Source: Pseudomonas viridiflava (GTDB taxonomy: Bacteria > Pseudomonadota > Gammaproteobacteria > Pseudomonadales > Pseudomonadaceae). Taken from it: a stretch of 64,000 nt of DNA. Both the position numbers and the translations under genes were made by a program. The stretch is from the NCBI RefSeq assembly GCF_900580675.1, contig NZ_UTBG01000255.1, forward strand, positions 82,466 to 146,465, written 5' to 3'. The notes below the pieces were generated by a model. It saw nothing but the letters and a program-made list of their open reading frames with translations. It did no database searches and was not told the DNA's origin. Shown piece by piece: positions 1 to 9,298 of this stretch; position 1 is the first letter of the stretch, and each line of letters starts with the position of its first letter.

Positions 1-652
1 CGGCGTCGAAGCCGCGATCACGCAGGCGGTGTTCGAACTTGACCCGTTTGGTCTTCGAACCGATCAGGCCGAAGTAGGTAAAGTCATCGCGCTTGAGCAG
101 GGCGGCGGTCAGTTCCAGGTCCAGCGCGTGATTGTGGGTCATGACGATGCAGTAACTGCCCACCGGCAAGTCGGCAATTTCGTCGACCGGTTCTTCGCTG
201 ACGATTTTACGCACGCCCTGGGGGATATGTTCCGGAAATTCCTGGTCCCGCGAGTCGATCCAGCGCACCCGGCACGGCAGGCTGGCGAGCAGCGGCACCA
301 GCGCGCGGCCGACATGGCCGGCGCCGAATACCGCAATCTGCGCCTGCACCTGGCCCATCGGTTCGAACAGCAGCACGGTCACGCCGCCGCAGCACTGGCC
401 CAGGCTTGCGCCCAGGCTGAAGCGCTCCAGATGGGTGTTCTGCTGGCCGCGCGCGAGCATGTCGCGGGCGATCTGCATCGCCTTGTATTCCAGGTGCCCG
501 CCGCCGATGGTGTCGAAGGTCTGCGCGGCGCTGATGACCATCTTTGAACCGGCATTGCGCGGCGTGGAGCCGAGCTCTTCGATGATGGTCACCAGGACGC
601 AGGGTTCGCCGTGGTTTTGCAGGTCGGCGAGGGCGCTGATCCAGTTGTTCAT
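1..652 (-). CDS. xdhC: XdhC, xanthine dehydrogenase accessory protein (3' end outside window)
   Basis: XdhC-family accessory factors bind the molybdenum cofactor and help insert its sulfurated form into xanthine dehydrogenase. Reading leftwards from the ATG at 652, the protein begins MNNWISALADLQNHGEPCVL. It contains the family's early ELGSTPRNAG and TIGGGHLEYKA stretches and a CCGG motif, then a Rossmann-like GAGHVGRALVPLL segment and a MTHNHALDLEL block. About 217 codons are visible without a stop, and the C-terminus lies beyond base 1. It follows xdhB on the same strand after a 115-base gap containing a REP pair, consistent with an xdhABC operon. The family assignment is secure; the true C-terminus cannot be seen. 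Confidence 0.93.
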   Translation of the reverse strand, partial: MNNWISALADLQNHGEPCVLVTIIEELGSTPRNAGSKMVISAAQTFDTIGGGHLEYKAMQIARDMLARGQQNTHLERFSLGASLGQCCGGVTVLLFEPMGQVQAQIAVFGAGHVGRALVPLLASLPCRVRWIDSRDQEFPEHIPQGVRKIVSEEPVDEIADLPVGSYCIVMTHNHALDLELTAALLKRDDFTYFGLIGSKTKRVKFEHRLRDRGFDA

Positions 653-690
653 GTCTACCTCAACATCTCTGTTGTCAGTCAGGCCGTTAT

Positions 691-758
691 CGCGGGCAAG
701 CCCGCTCCCACAGGGGAATGCATTCCAAATGTGGGAGCTGGCTTGCCTGCGATGGCAG
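691..758. repeat. REP doublet (REPIN-like)
   Basis: Two oppositely oriented copies of the Pseudomonas REP palindrome (gcgggcaagcccgctcccac and gtgggagctggcttgcctgc) are separated by about 17 bases in the gap between xdhB and xdhC. Such REPINs are common in fluorescens-group genomes and are mobilised by RAYT transposases. No RAYT gene is present here. Confidence 0.85.
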
Positions 759-767
759 CACCTCGGT

Positions 768-3167
768 CTAGAGCGAAGCCATCTCGGTTTCAGCCTCAAG
801 CACCGTCGCCGCCTGCAATTGGCGCATCTGCTCACACCCCCACAACACCCGCTCCGGGGTCGCCGGCGCATCAATTTTCGGCTGATGGCGATAGTCACCC
901 AGGCTCGCCACGGCATCCTTGATCGCGCACCACGAGGCAATCCCGAGCATGAACGGCGGCTCGCCGACGGCCTTGGAGTGGAACACCGTGTCTTCCGGGT
1001 TCTTGCGGTTCTCCACCAGCTTCACGCGCAGGTCCAGCGGCATGTCCGCCACGGCCGGGATCTTGTAGCTGGCCGGGCCGTTGGTCATCAGCTTGCCCTT
1101 GTTGTTCCACACCAACTCTTCCATGGTCAGCCAGCCCATGCCCTGGATAAACCCGCCTTCGACCTGGCCGATGTCGATGGCCGGGTTCAGCGAGGCGCCC
1201 ACGTCGTGGAGGATGTCGGTGCGCAGCATCTTGTACTCGCCGGTCAGCGTGTCGACGATCACCTCGCAGCAGGCCGCGCCGAACGCGAAGTAGTAGAACG
1301 GCCGGCCGCGTGACTGGCTGCGGTCGTAGAAGATTTTCGGGGTCTTGTAGAAGCCGGTGCTCGACAGCGAAACCTGGGCGAAATACGCCTGCTGGATCAG
1401 CGCCTCGAAGGTCAGGATCTGCTCGCGCACGCGCACATGGCCATTGCGGAACTCCACGTCGGCTTCGCTCACGTCGTACTTGCGCGCGGCAAATTCCACC
1501 AGGCGCTGCTTGATGGTTTCGGCGGCATTCTGCGCAGCTTTGCCGTTCAGGTCGGCACCGCTGGAGGCGGCGGTCGGCGAGGTGTTGGGCACCTTGTCGG
1601 TGTTGGTCGCGGTGATCTGTACACGGTCGATGTCCACCTGGAATATCTCGGCCACCACCTGCGCGACCTTGGTGTTCAAGCCCTGGCCCATCTCGGTGCC
1701 GCCGTGGTTCAGGTGGATGCTGCCGTCGGTGTAGATATGGATCAACGCACCTGCCTGGTTGAGGAAGCTGGCGGTAAACGAAATACCGAACTTCACCGGG
1801 GTCAGCGCCAGGCCTTTTTTCAGGATCGGGCTGTGGGCGTTGTACAGGCGAATCGCTTCGCGGCGCTCGGCGTATTGGCTGCTGGCCTCAAGCTCGGCGG
1901 TCATTTCCTCGAGCATGTTGTGCTCGACAGTCTGGTAGTAATGGGTGACGTTGCGCTCGGTCTTGCCGTAGTAGTTGGCCTTGCGCACGGCCAGCGGGTC
2001 CAGCGCCAGATGGCGGGCGATGGCATCCATTACTTCCTCGATGGCGACCATGCCTTGCGGACCGCCGAAGCCACGGTAGGCCGTGTTCGACGCGGTGTTG
2101 GTCTTGCAGCGATGGCCGTTGACCGTGGCGTCGCCCAGATAATACGAGTTGTCGGCGTGGAACATCGCGCGGTCGACAATCGAGTTCGACAGGTCCGGCG
2201 AACAGCCGCAGTTACCCGCCAGTTCCAGGTTGATCCCGTGCAGGCGGCCGTTGTCGTCAAAGCCCACGTCGTATTCGATATAGAACGGGTGGCGCTTGCC
2301 GGTCATCAGCATGTCCTCGACGCGCGGCAGGCGCATTTTGGTCGGCTGGCCGGTGAGGCGCGCGACCACTGCGCACAGGCATGCCGGGCTGGCGGCCTGG
2401 GTTTCCTTGCCGCCAAAACCGCCGCCCATGCGGCGCATGTCGACCACGATTTTGTTCATCGACACGTCGAGTACTTCCGCCACCAGTTTCTGCACTTCGG
2501 TGGGGTTTTGCGTGGAGCAGTAGACGATCATGCCGCCGTCTTCGGTGGGCATCACCGAGGAAATCTGGGTTTCCAGGTAGAAGTGTTCCTGGCCGCCAAT
2601 ATGCAGCGTGCCCTGGATACGGTTTTTCGCCGTGGCCAGCGCACCTGCCGAGTCACCGCGCTGGTGGGTGTGGCTGTCGAGCACGAAGTGTTTTTTACGA
2701 AACGCCTCGACCACATCCAGCACCGGTTCCAGGTCTTCGTATTCGATCACCGCGGCCATGGCGGCCTTGCGTGCGGTTTCCAGGTCGCGAGCGGCGACGG
2801 CCAGCACCACCTGGCCGACAAACTGCACGGTGTCGATGGCCAGCAGCGGGTCGCCGGGCATCAGCGGGCCGATGTCTTTCAGGCCCGGCACGTCTTCGTG
2901 GGTGATGGCGATGCGCACGCCTTCAAAGGCGTAGCAGGGCGCGGTGTCGATGCTGATGATGCGCGCATGGGCGCGGTCGGACATGCGCGCATACAGGTGC
3001 AACTGGTTGGGAAATTCCAGGCGGTCATCGATGTACTGCGCCTCGCCGCTGACGTGCTTGGCGGCGCTGTCATGCTTGACGCTGCGCCCGACCCCGGAGG
3101 TCAGGTCCTGGGCGAACAGCTCGGCAAGTTCGGCCTGGGTTTTAACGACGGCGTGATGGTTAGACAT
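768..3167 (-). CDS. xdhB: Xanthine dehydrogenase, molybdopterin-binding large subunit
   Basis: This is the molybdenum subunit, which oxidises hypoxanthine to xanthine and xanthine to urate in purine catabolism. The 799-residue protein has the usual length and domain order of bacterial XdhB: an N-terminal aldehyde oxidase/xanthine dehydrogenase a/b hammerhead (about residues 30-140), then the molybdopterin-binding region. Recognisable motifs are MGGGFGGKE, AYRGFGGPQG and GTEMGQGLNTK. Near the C-terminus, KAVGEPPF carries the conserved catalytic glutamate, about residue 736. Its ATG lies inside the last codons of xdhA (8-base overlap), indicating translational coupling. Electrons pass from the Mo centre to the Fe-S clusters and FAD of XdhA. 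No truncation is seen. Confidence 0.96.
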   Translation of the reverse strand: MSNHHAVVKTQAELAELFAQDLTSGVGRSVKHDSAAKHVSGEAQYIDDRLEFPNQLHLYARMSDRAHARIISIDTAPCYAFEGVRIAITHEDVPGLKDIGPLMPGDPLLAIDTVQFVGQVVLAVAARDLETARKAAMAAVIEYEDLEPVLDVVEAFRKKHFVLDSHTHQRGDSAGALATAKNRIQGTLHIGGQEHFYLETQISSVMPTEDGGMIVYCSTQNPTEVQKLVAEVLDVSMNKIVVDMRRMGGGFGGKETQAASPACLCAVVARLTGQPTKMRLPRVEDMLMTGKRHPFYIEYDVGFDDNGRLHGINLELAGNCGCSPDLSNSIVDRAMFHADNSYYLGDATVNGHRCKTNTASNTAYRGFGGPQGMVAIEEVMDAIARHLALDPLAVRKANYYGKTERNVTHYYQTVEHNMLEEMTAELEASSQYAERREAIRLYNAHSPILKKGLALTPVKFGISFTASFLNQAGALIHIYTDGSIHLNHGGTEMGQGLNTKVAQVVAEIFQVDIDRVQITATNTDKVPNTSPTAASSGADLNGKAAQNAAETIKQRLVEFAARKYDVSEADVEFRNGHVRVREQILTFEALIQQAYFAQVSLSSTGFYKTPKIFYDRSQSRGRPFYYFAFGAACCEVIVDTLTGEYKMLRTDILHDVGASLNPAIDIGQVEGGFIQGMGWLTMEELVWNNKGKLMTNGPASYKIPAVADMPLDLRVKLVENRKNPEDTVFHSKAVGEPPFMLGIASWCAIKDAVASLGDYRHQPKIDAPATPERVLWGCEQMRQLQAATVLEAETEMASL

Positions 3168-4608
3168 AAGCGGTCACCCGAGTCTCGATGTGCGGCGTTT
3201 GCAGTTCGATGAAGTATTTGCGCAGCAGGTTCTGCGCGCTGAGCAAGCGGTATTCCTTGCTGGCGCGGAAGTCCGACAGCGGGGTGAAATCCTCGGCCAG
3301 GGCGGCGCAGGCTTTTTCCACCGTGGCGGAGTTCCAGGTGGCGCCGACCAGCACGGCCTCGCAGCTTTTCGCGCGCTTTGGGGTGGCGGCCATGCCGCCG
3401 AATGCCACGCGGGCTTCGCTGATCACACCGTCGGCGATCTTCAGGTTGAAGGCGGCGCACACCGCGGAAATATCATCGTCCAGGCGCTTGGAAACCTTGT
3501 ACGCACGGAACAGCGCGTGGCCCTTGGGCACGATGATTTTCTCGATGAACTCACTGTCCTGCCGCGCGGTGACGCGGTAATCGATGAAATAGTCTTCGAG
3601 CGCCAAGGTGCGGCGTGTCTCGCCCTTGCACAGCACAATCTGCGCACCCAGGGCGATCAGCAGGGGCGGCGAATCACCGATCGGCGAAGCATTGCCGATG
3701 TTGCCGCCAAGGGTGCCCTGGTTGCGGATTTGCAGCGAGGCAAAGCGGTGCAGCAGCTCGCCGAAGTCCGGGTATTCGTGGTGCAGCGCGGTGTAGCAGT
3801 CGGAGAGGGCGGCGGCGGCGCCGATTTCCAGGCGGTCGTCGAAGTCGTCGATGCGCTTCATTTCTTCAATGTTGCCGACATAGATCATCACCGGCAGGGT
3901 GCGGTGGAACTGCGTGACTTCCAGCGCCAGGTCGGTGCCGCCGGCCAGCAGCCGGGCTTGCGGGTAGGCGTCATAGAGGTCGGCCAGGTCGGCGACGGTC
4001 AGCGGTACCAGGCAGCGTTTGTCGCCACTGTTGAGTTCACCGGTTTGGGTCGGCGCGATGGCTTTCAGGCGCGCTATGGTCTCGGCCTGACGGCTGTCGA
4101 ACTGGTCCTGGGGCTTGTTGCAGCACGCCTGTTCGGCAGCGGCCAGGATCGGGCGGTAACCGGTGCAACGGCACAGGTTGCCGGCCAGGGCTTCATGGGC
4201 CTTTTGGCTGTCGGGGGCGTCGCTGTTCTTTTGCAGGGCGAACAATGACATCACGAAACCGGGGGTGCAAAAGCCGCATTGCGAGCCATGGCACTCGACC
4301 ATGGCCTGTTGCACGCTGTGCAGCTGGCCCTGGTGCTTGAGGTCTTCGACGCTGATCAATTGTTTGCCGTGCAACGACGACACAAAGGTCAGGCACGAAT
4401 TAAGGCTGCGATAGCGAATCTGCTCGGCGCCATGCTCGTCGCTGTGCAGCTCGCCGACCACCACGGTGCACGCGCCGCAGTCGCCGCTGGCGCAGCCTTC
4501 CTTGGTACCGGGTTTGCCCACGTGCTCACGCAAATAGTTGAGCACGGTCAGGTTGGGGTCCAGGGCGTGCTCGCTACGGAGTTCCTGGTTGAGTAAAAAC
4601 TGGATCAC
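3160..4608 (-). CDS. xdhA: Xanthine dehydrogenase, [2Fe-2S]/FAD small subunit
   Basis: This subunit carries the two [2Fe-2S] clusters and FAD that pass electrons to NAD+. The 482-residue protein starts with a plant-type ferredoxin domain with cysteines at 39, 44, 47 (CASGDCGAC) and 72. A helical [2Fe-2S]-binding domain follows, with CGFC at 111-114 and CRC at 146-148. The second half is the FAD-binding domain, with LLAGGTDLALE near residue 220 and GNIGNASPIGDSPP near residue 300. It is the first gene of a minus-strand operon, xdhA-xdhB-xdhC. The 280-base gap to the divergent gntR gene should contain both promoters. Confidence 0.96.
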   Translation of the reverse strand: MIQFLLNQELRSEHALDPNLTVLNYLREHVGKPGTKEGCASGDCGACTVVVGELHSDEHGAEQIRYRSLNSCLTFVSSLHGKQLISVEDLKHQGQLHSVQQAMVECHGSQCGFCTPGFVMSLFALQKNSDAPDSQKAHEALAGNLCRCTGYRPILAAAEQACCNKPQDQFDSRQAETIARLKAIAPTQTGELNSGDKRCLVPLTVADLADLYDAYPQARLLAGGTDLALEVTQFHRTLPVMIYVGNIEEMKRIDDFDDRLEIGAAAALSDCYTALHHEYPDFGELLHRFASLQIRNQGTLGGNIGNASPIGDSPPLLIALGAQIVLCKGETRRTLALEDYFIDYRVTARQDSEFIEKIIVPKGHALFRAYKVSKRLDDDISAVCAAFNLKIADGVISEARVAFGGMAATPKRAKSCEAVLVGATWNSATVEKACAALAEDFTPLSDFRASKEYRLLSAQNLLRKYFIELQTPHIETRVTAYV

Positions 4609-4665
4609 GGAAGGCCTCGCAGACTCATTATTGTTGTTAACCGCTTTGCGCCGAATCTAGTCATG

Positions 4666-4704
4666 TCTGACTTTTCGGTCAATGATTTTCTGACCAGCAG
4701 GTCA
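4666..4704. promoter_or_regulatory. Cluster of TGAC/GTCA half-sites between xdhA and gntR (putative operator)
   Basis: The divergent xdhA/gntR gap contains TGAC-N6-GTCA (4668-4681), then GGTCA (4677-4681) paired with TGACC (4691-4695), then TGACC-AGCA-GGTCA (4691-4704). Overlapping inverted half-sites in a shared promoter region suggest a regulator-binding site, plausibly for the adjacent GntR protein. This is inference; no consensus for this regulator is known to me. Confidence 0.35.
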
Positions 4705-4888
4705 AGAAAATGCGATCGCAACACTTTCAATTATGGTCCAGTCTTCTGAAACCGGCGTTTTTGCGGGTGTCTGGCGTTTCATCTTTGCTTATTTCATGCC
4801 AAATTCGCCACGGTGGGCGTAGCGCCATCAGCGGGCCAATGCGCTACACTGCCGCGCTTGTACCGATAGAAGATTTTGAAGGGAAAAC

Positions 4889-5548
4889 ATGACGTTCAAG
4901 GCGCCGGACAGTCTCGCCGAGCAAATCGCTCACCACCTCGCCGAACGTATCATTCGCGGCGATCTCAAGCCTGGGGAGCGGATCCAGGAACAGAAAGTCA
5001 CGCTGGCGCTGAATGTCAGTCGCGGTTCCGTGCGTGAAGCCTTGCTGATTCTTGAACGCCGCCACCTGATCGCGATCCTGCCGCGCCGTGGCGCGCATGT
5101 CACCGAACTCACCGCACACAAGGTGCAGAGCCTGTGCACGTTGATGGGCGAGTTGTACATTTTGCTCGGCAACGCGGTGGCAGAGGGCTGGCAGGTCCAG
5201 GCCGATATGGCGCCGTTCCTGCAGATCCAGCAGCGTCTGGTGACCAGCTTCGAGCGCCAGGACATCCGCGCGTTTGTCGAAGAAAGCTTCAACGTGATGC
5301 GCGCCGCGTACCCCTTCGCCAACAACCCGTATTTGCAGGAAACCGTCGAGAACCTGCAGCCGGCGATGAACCGTGCGTATTACCTGGCGCTGGATCAACG
5401 CAAGGCGTCGATGAGCGAGTACCTGGCGCTGTTCGAGCAACTGCTCGCGGCCGTCATGGCGCGTGACCTGGAGCAGATCCGCCAAGTGCTCTCGGCCTAT
5501 GGCCAGCGCAGCTGTTCGCTGGTGATCGCAGCGTTGGCGGACGCCTAA
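4889..5548 (+). CDS. GntR-family (FCD subfamily) transcriptional regulator
   Basis: The 219-residue protein has an N-terminal winged helix-turn-helix of the GntR type, residues about 5-75. Typical signatures are HHLAERIIRGDLKPGERI, then VSRGSVREALLILERRHLI and PRRGAHVTEL. An all-helical C-terminal effector domain of FCD type follows. The ATG is preceded by GAAGGG at good spacing. It is divergent from xdhA, and its stop is 2 bases from the smc start, so it may be co-transcribed with smc. Position suggests control of purine catabolism, but the ligand is not evident from sequence. Confidence 0.88.
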   Translation: MTFKAPDSLAEQIAHHLAERIIRGDLKPGERIQEQKVTLALNVSRGSVREALLILERRHLIAILPRRGAHVTELTAHKVQSLCTLMGELYILLGNAVAEGWQVQADMAPFLQIQQRLVTSFERQDIRAFVEESFNVMRAAYPFANNPYLQETVENLQPAMNRAYYLALDQRKASMSEYLALFEQLLAAVMARDLEQIRQVLSAYGQRSCSLVIAALADA

Positions 5549-5550
5549 GC

Positions 5551-8500
5551 GTGCGGCTCAAGTGCATCAAACTGGCGGGGTTCAAATCCTTCGTCGACCC
5601 GACCACGGTGAACTTCCCCAGTAATATGGCGGCGGTGGTCGGGCCCAACGGTTGCGGCAAGTCGAACATTATCGACGCCGTACGCTGGGTGATGGGCGAG
5701 AGCTCGGCAAAGAACTTGCGCGGCGAGTCGATGACCGATGTCATCTTCAACGGCTCCACCAGCCGCAAACCGGTGAGCCAGGCCAGCATCGAGCTGGTGT
5801 TCGACAACTCCGACGGCACCCTGATCGGCGAATACGCGGCCTACGCGGAAATTTCGATTCGCCGCAAAGTCACGCGCGACAGCCAGAACAGTTACTTCCT
5901 CAACGGCACCAAGTGCCGTCGACGCGACATCACTGACATCTTCCTCGGCACCGGCCTGGGCCCGCGCAGCTACTCGATCATCGAGCAGGGCATGATTTCC
6001 AAGCTGATCGAGGCCAAGCCCGAAGACCTGCGTAACTTTATCGAGGAAGCGGCCGGCATCTCCAAGTACAAGGAGCGCCGCCGCGAGACCGAAAACCGTA
6101 TCCGCCGAACCCACGAAAACCTGGCCCGCCTGACTGACCTGCGCGAAGAGCTGGAGCGGCAACTCGAACGCCTGCATCGCCAGGCCCAGGCTGCCGAGAA
6201 GTATCAGGAATACAAGGGCGAGGAGCGCCAGCTCAAGGCGCAACTCTCGGCCCTGCGCTGGCAGGCCCTGAACGATCAGGTCGGCCAGCGCGAAGCGATC
6301 ATCGGCACCCAGGAAATCAGTTTCGAAGCCCTGGTGGCCGAACAGCGCAATGCCGACGCCAGCATTGAGCGCCTGCGCGACGGGCACCATGACCTGTCAG
6401 AGCGCTTCAATCTGGTGCAGGGGCGCTTCTATTCGGTGGGCGGCGACATTGCCCGGGTCGAGCAGAGTATCCAGCACGGCCAGCAGCGTTTGCGCCAGTT
6501 GCAGGATGACCTGAAAGAAGCCGAACGCGCGCGCCTGGAAACCGAATCGCACTTGGGCCATGACCGCACCTTGCTGCTGACCCTCGGCGAAGAGCTGGAC
6601 ATGCTCACCCCCGAGCAGGAACTCACCAGCGCCGCCGCCGAAGAAGCCGCCGCCGCCCTGGAAGAATCCGAAACCACCATGCACGGCTGGCAGGAGCAGT
6701 GGGACGCCTTCAACCTGCAGTCCGCCGAGCCGCGTCGCCAGGCTGAGGTGCAGCAGTCGCGCATCCAGCAGCTGGAAACCAGCATGGAACGCCTGGCCGA
6801 GCGCCAGCGCCGTCTGCAGGAAGAGCGCGTGTTGCTCGCCGCCGACCCGGAAGACGCGGCGATCATGGAACTCAGCGAGCAACTCGCCGAAAGCGAGATG
6901 ACCCTGGAAGAGCTGGAAGCCAGCGAAGAACAGCAAGTGGAGCGCCTGGAGCAACTGCGCCAGCAACTGCAAACGGCAACCCAGGCACAGCAGCAGGCCC
7001 AGGGCGATTTGCAGCGGCTCAACGGCCGGTTGGCCTCCCTTGAGGCCCTGCAACAAGCCGCGCTGGACCCAGGCACCGGCACCGCCGAGTGGCTGCGTGA
7101 CCAGCACTTGGCCGAGCGCCCGCGCCTGGCCGAAGGTTTGAAGGTGGAAGCGGGTTGGGAGCTGGCGGTGGAAACCGTGCTTGGCGCCGACCTGCAAGCG
7201 GTGCTGGTGGACGATTTTGGCGGCTTCGACCTGGCCGGTTTTGCCCAGGGCGATCTGCGTCTGCTCAGCCCGGCGGCCGATGGCACGCGGGTGCCGGGCA
7301 GTTTGCTGGACAAGGTCGAGGCGTCGATTGACCTGTCACCCTGGCTGGGCCAGGTCAAACCGGTCGAATCCCTTGAGCAGGCCTTGGCCCAGCGCGGCCA
7401 GCTGGGCGCCGGCGAAAGCCTGATCAGCCGCGATGGCTACTGGGTCGGACGGTACTTCTTGCGCGTGCGCCGCGCCAGTGAAGCGGAAAGTGGCGTGCTG
7501 GCCCGCGGCCAGGAAATCGTCAGCCTGAGCGCCGAGCGTGAAGAACGCGAAGCCACCCTGGAAAGCCTGGAAACCGAATTGCAGACCCTGCGCGCCACCC
7601 AGCGCCAGCAAGAGACCGGCCGCGAACACCTGCGACGCCTGTTGCAGGACGAAGCGCGTCAGCAAGGCGAACTCAAGGCCCAGCTTTCGGCGAGCAAGGC
7701 CAAGGCCGAGCAACTGACCCTGCGCCGTACCCGGTTGGACGACGAAGTAGCCGAGATGGGCGAGCAGCGCGCCCTCGAGCACGAACAGATCGGCGAAGCG
7801 CGCCTGCAGCTGCAGGAAGCCCTCGACAGCATGGCGTTGGACACCGAGCAGCGCGAACTGCTGCTGGCCCAGCGCGACAGCCTGCGCGAGCGCCTCGACC
7901 GCGTACGCCAGGAAGCGCGGCAGCATAAAGACCATGCGCACCAATTGGCGGTGCGCCTGGGCTCGCTCAGGGCCCAGCACAATTCCACCGCGCAGGCCCT
8001 TGAGCGCCTGGAGATGCAGTCCGAACGCCTGACCGAAAAGCGCGAGCAACTGAGCCTGAACCTGGAGGAGGGCGAGGCCCCTCTGGAAGAGTTGCGGCTC
8101 AAGCTCGAGGAACTGCTCGACAAGCGCATGACCGTCGACGAAGAACTCAAGACCGCACAGATCGCCCTGGAAGACGCCGACCGCGAGCTGCGTGATGCGG
8201 AAAAACGCCGGACCCAGGCCGAGCAGCAATCCCAGCTGATCCGCGGCCAGCTCGAACAACAGCGCATGGAATGGCAAGCCCTGACCGTGCGCCGCAAGAC
8301 CCTGCAGGACCAGTTGCTGGAAGACGGCTACGACCTGCACGGCGTGCTCAATACCTTGACCGCCGAAGCCAACGAAAAAGACGCCGAAGAAGAACTTGAG
8401 CGGATTGCCGCACGTATCCAGCGGCTCGGCGCGATCAACCTCGCGGCCATCGATGAATACCAGCAGCAGTCCGAGCGTAAACGTTACCTGGATGCGCAGA

Positions 8501-9039
8501 ACGCCGACTTGGTCGAAGCCCTGGACACCCTGGAAAACGTGATCCGCAAGATCGACAAGGAAACCCGTAATCGTTTCAAAGATACCTTTGATCAGATTAA
8601 TGGCGGTTTACAGGCGTTATTCCCGAAAGTTTTCGGTGGCGGCAGCGCTTACTTGGAACTGACGGGCGAAGATCTACTCGATACAGGGGTGACGATCATG
8701 GCGCGGCCTCCGGGGAAGAAGAACAGCACCATTCATTTGTTGTCCGGCGGCGAGAAAGCCCTGACTGCATTGGCCCTGGTATTTGCCATCTTCAAGTTGA
8801 ACCCTGCGCCGTTTTGCATGCTCGACGAAGTTGACGCCCCGCTGGATGACGCTAACGTTGGACGCTATGCGCGACTGGTTAAAGAGATGTCGCAGACCGT
8901 GCAGTTCATCTATATCACCCACAACAAGATCGCTATGGAAATGGCCGATCAGTTGATGGGTGTCACGATGCACGAGCCGGGCTGTTCGCGATTGGTGGCG
9001 GTGGATGTCGAAGAAGCGATGGCGATGGTGGAATCCTGA
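5551..9039 (+). CDS. smc: Chromosome segregation ATPase SMC
   Basis: SMC is the core ATPase of the Smc-ScpAB condensin, which organises and helps segregate the chromosome. The 1162-residue protein has the canonical layout. The N-terminal head has Walker A GPNGCGKS at residues 31-38. A long coiled coil rich in E, Q, R and L follows, then a hinge at about 512-640, a returning coiled coil, and the C-terminal head with signature LSGGEKALTAL near 1063 and Walker B FCMLDEVDAPLDD near 1088. It begins with GTG, chosen because MRLKCIKLAGFKSFVDPT is the universal SMC start. It lies immediately after gntR, and zipA and ligA follow on the same strand. Confidence 0.97.
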   Translation: MRLKCIKLAGFKSFVDPTTVNFPSNMAAVVGPNGCGKSNIIDAVRWVMGESSAKNLRGESMTDVIFNGSTSRKPVSQASIELVFDNSDGTLIGEYAAYAEISIRRKVTRDSQNSYFLNGTKCRRRDITDIFLGTGLGPRSYSIIEQGMISKLIEAKPEDLRNFIEEAAGISKYKERRRETENRIRRTHENLARLTDLREELERQLERLHRQAQAAEKYQEYKGEERQLKAQLSALRWQALNDQVGQREAIIGTQEISFEALVAEQRNADASIERLRDGHHDLSERFNLVQGRFYSVGGDIARVEQSIQHGQQRLRQLQDDLKEAERARLETESHLGHDRTLLLTLGEELDMLTPEQELTSAAAEEAAAALEESETTMHGWQEQWDAFNLQSAEPRRQAEVQQSRIQQLETSMERLAERQRRLQEERVLLAADPEDAAIMELSEQLAESEMTLEELEASEEQQVERLEQLRQQLQTATQAQQQAQGDLQRLNGRLASLEALQQAALDPGTGTAEWLRDQHLAERPRLAEGLKVEAGWELAVETVLGADLQAVLVDDFGGFDLAGFAQGDLRLLSPAADGTRVPGSLLDKVEASIDLSPWLGQVKPVESLEQALAQRGQLGAGESLISRDGYWVGRYFLRVRRASEAESGVLARGQEIVSLSAEREEREATLESLETELQTLRATQRQQETGREHLRRLLQDEARQQGELKAQLSASKAKAEQLTLRRTRLDDEVAEMGEQRALEHEQIGEARLQLQEALDSMALDTEQRELLLAQRDSLRERLDRVRQEARQHKDHAHQLAVRLGSLRAQHNSTAQALERLEMQSERLTEKREQLSLNLEEGEAPLEELRLKLEELLDKRMTVDEELKTAQIALEDADRELRDAEKRRTQAEQQSQLIRGQLEQQRMEWQALTVRRKTLQDQLLEDGYDLHGVLNTLTAEANEKDAEEELERIAARIQRLGAINLAAIDEYQQQSERKRYLDAQNADLVEALDTLENVIRKIDKETRNRFKDTFDQINGGLQALFPKVFGGGSAYLELTGEDLLDTGVTIMARPPGKKNSTIHLLSGGEKALTALALVFAIFKLNPAPFCMLDEVDAPLDDANVGRYARLVKEMSQTVQFIYITHNKIAMEMADQLMGVTMHEPGCSRLVAVDVEEAMAMVES

Positions 9040-9298
9040 GCCGCGCGGTCAGAGAATTTTTTCAGTGCGATGTAAGGCGGTTTACCGGTCTGGCGAAAGT
9101 GGCAAATGGACATATTTGTTCAAGGCATTTTGACAGACGGTGTAAAGTTATCTTTGGTCGTGCTAGTTTAATGTCAAATTTTCGTATGCGTGGGCAAAAC
9201 GTCAGTCAGAACATAGAGTTGGCGCCACGTTTTAAAGCGGTTTGCACGGTGCTAAACCCCTTATTTTTCAGCATTTTTTATTAGAGGCACGGGATTAC

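Noticed and set aside
1437..3212. 591-codon plus-strand frame opposite xdhB
   Set aside because: Shadow of xdhB; low-complexity V/G/H/R-rich sequence without domain signatures.
4710..4892. 60-codon frame between xdhA and gntR
   Set aside because: It overlaps the gntR ribosome-binding region, has no domain, and lies in promoter DNA.
9099..9284. 61-codon frame in the smc-zipA gap
   Set aside because: No ribosome-binding site or similarity; it ends just before the zipA signals.
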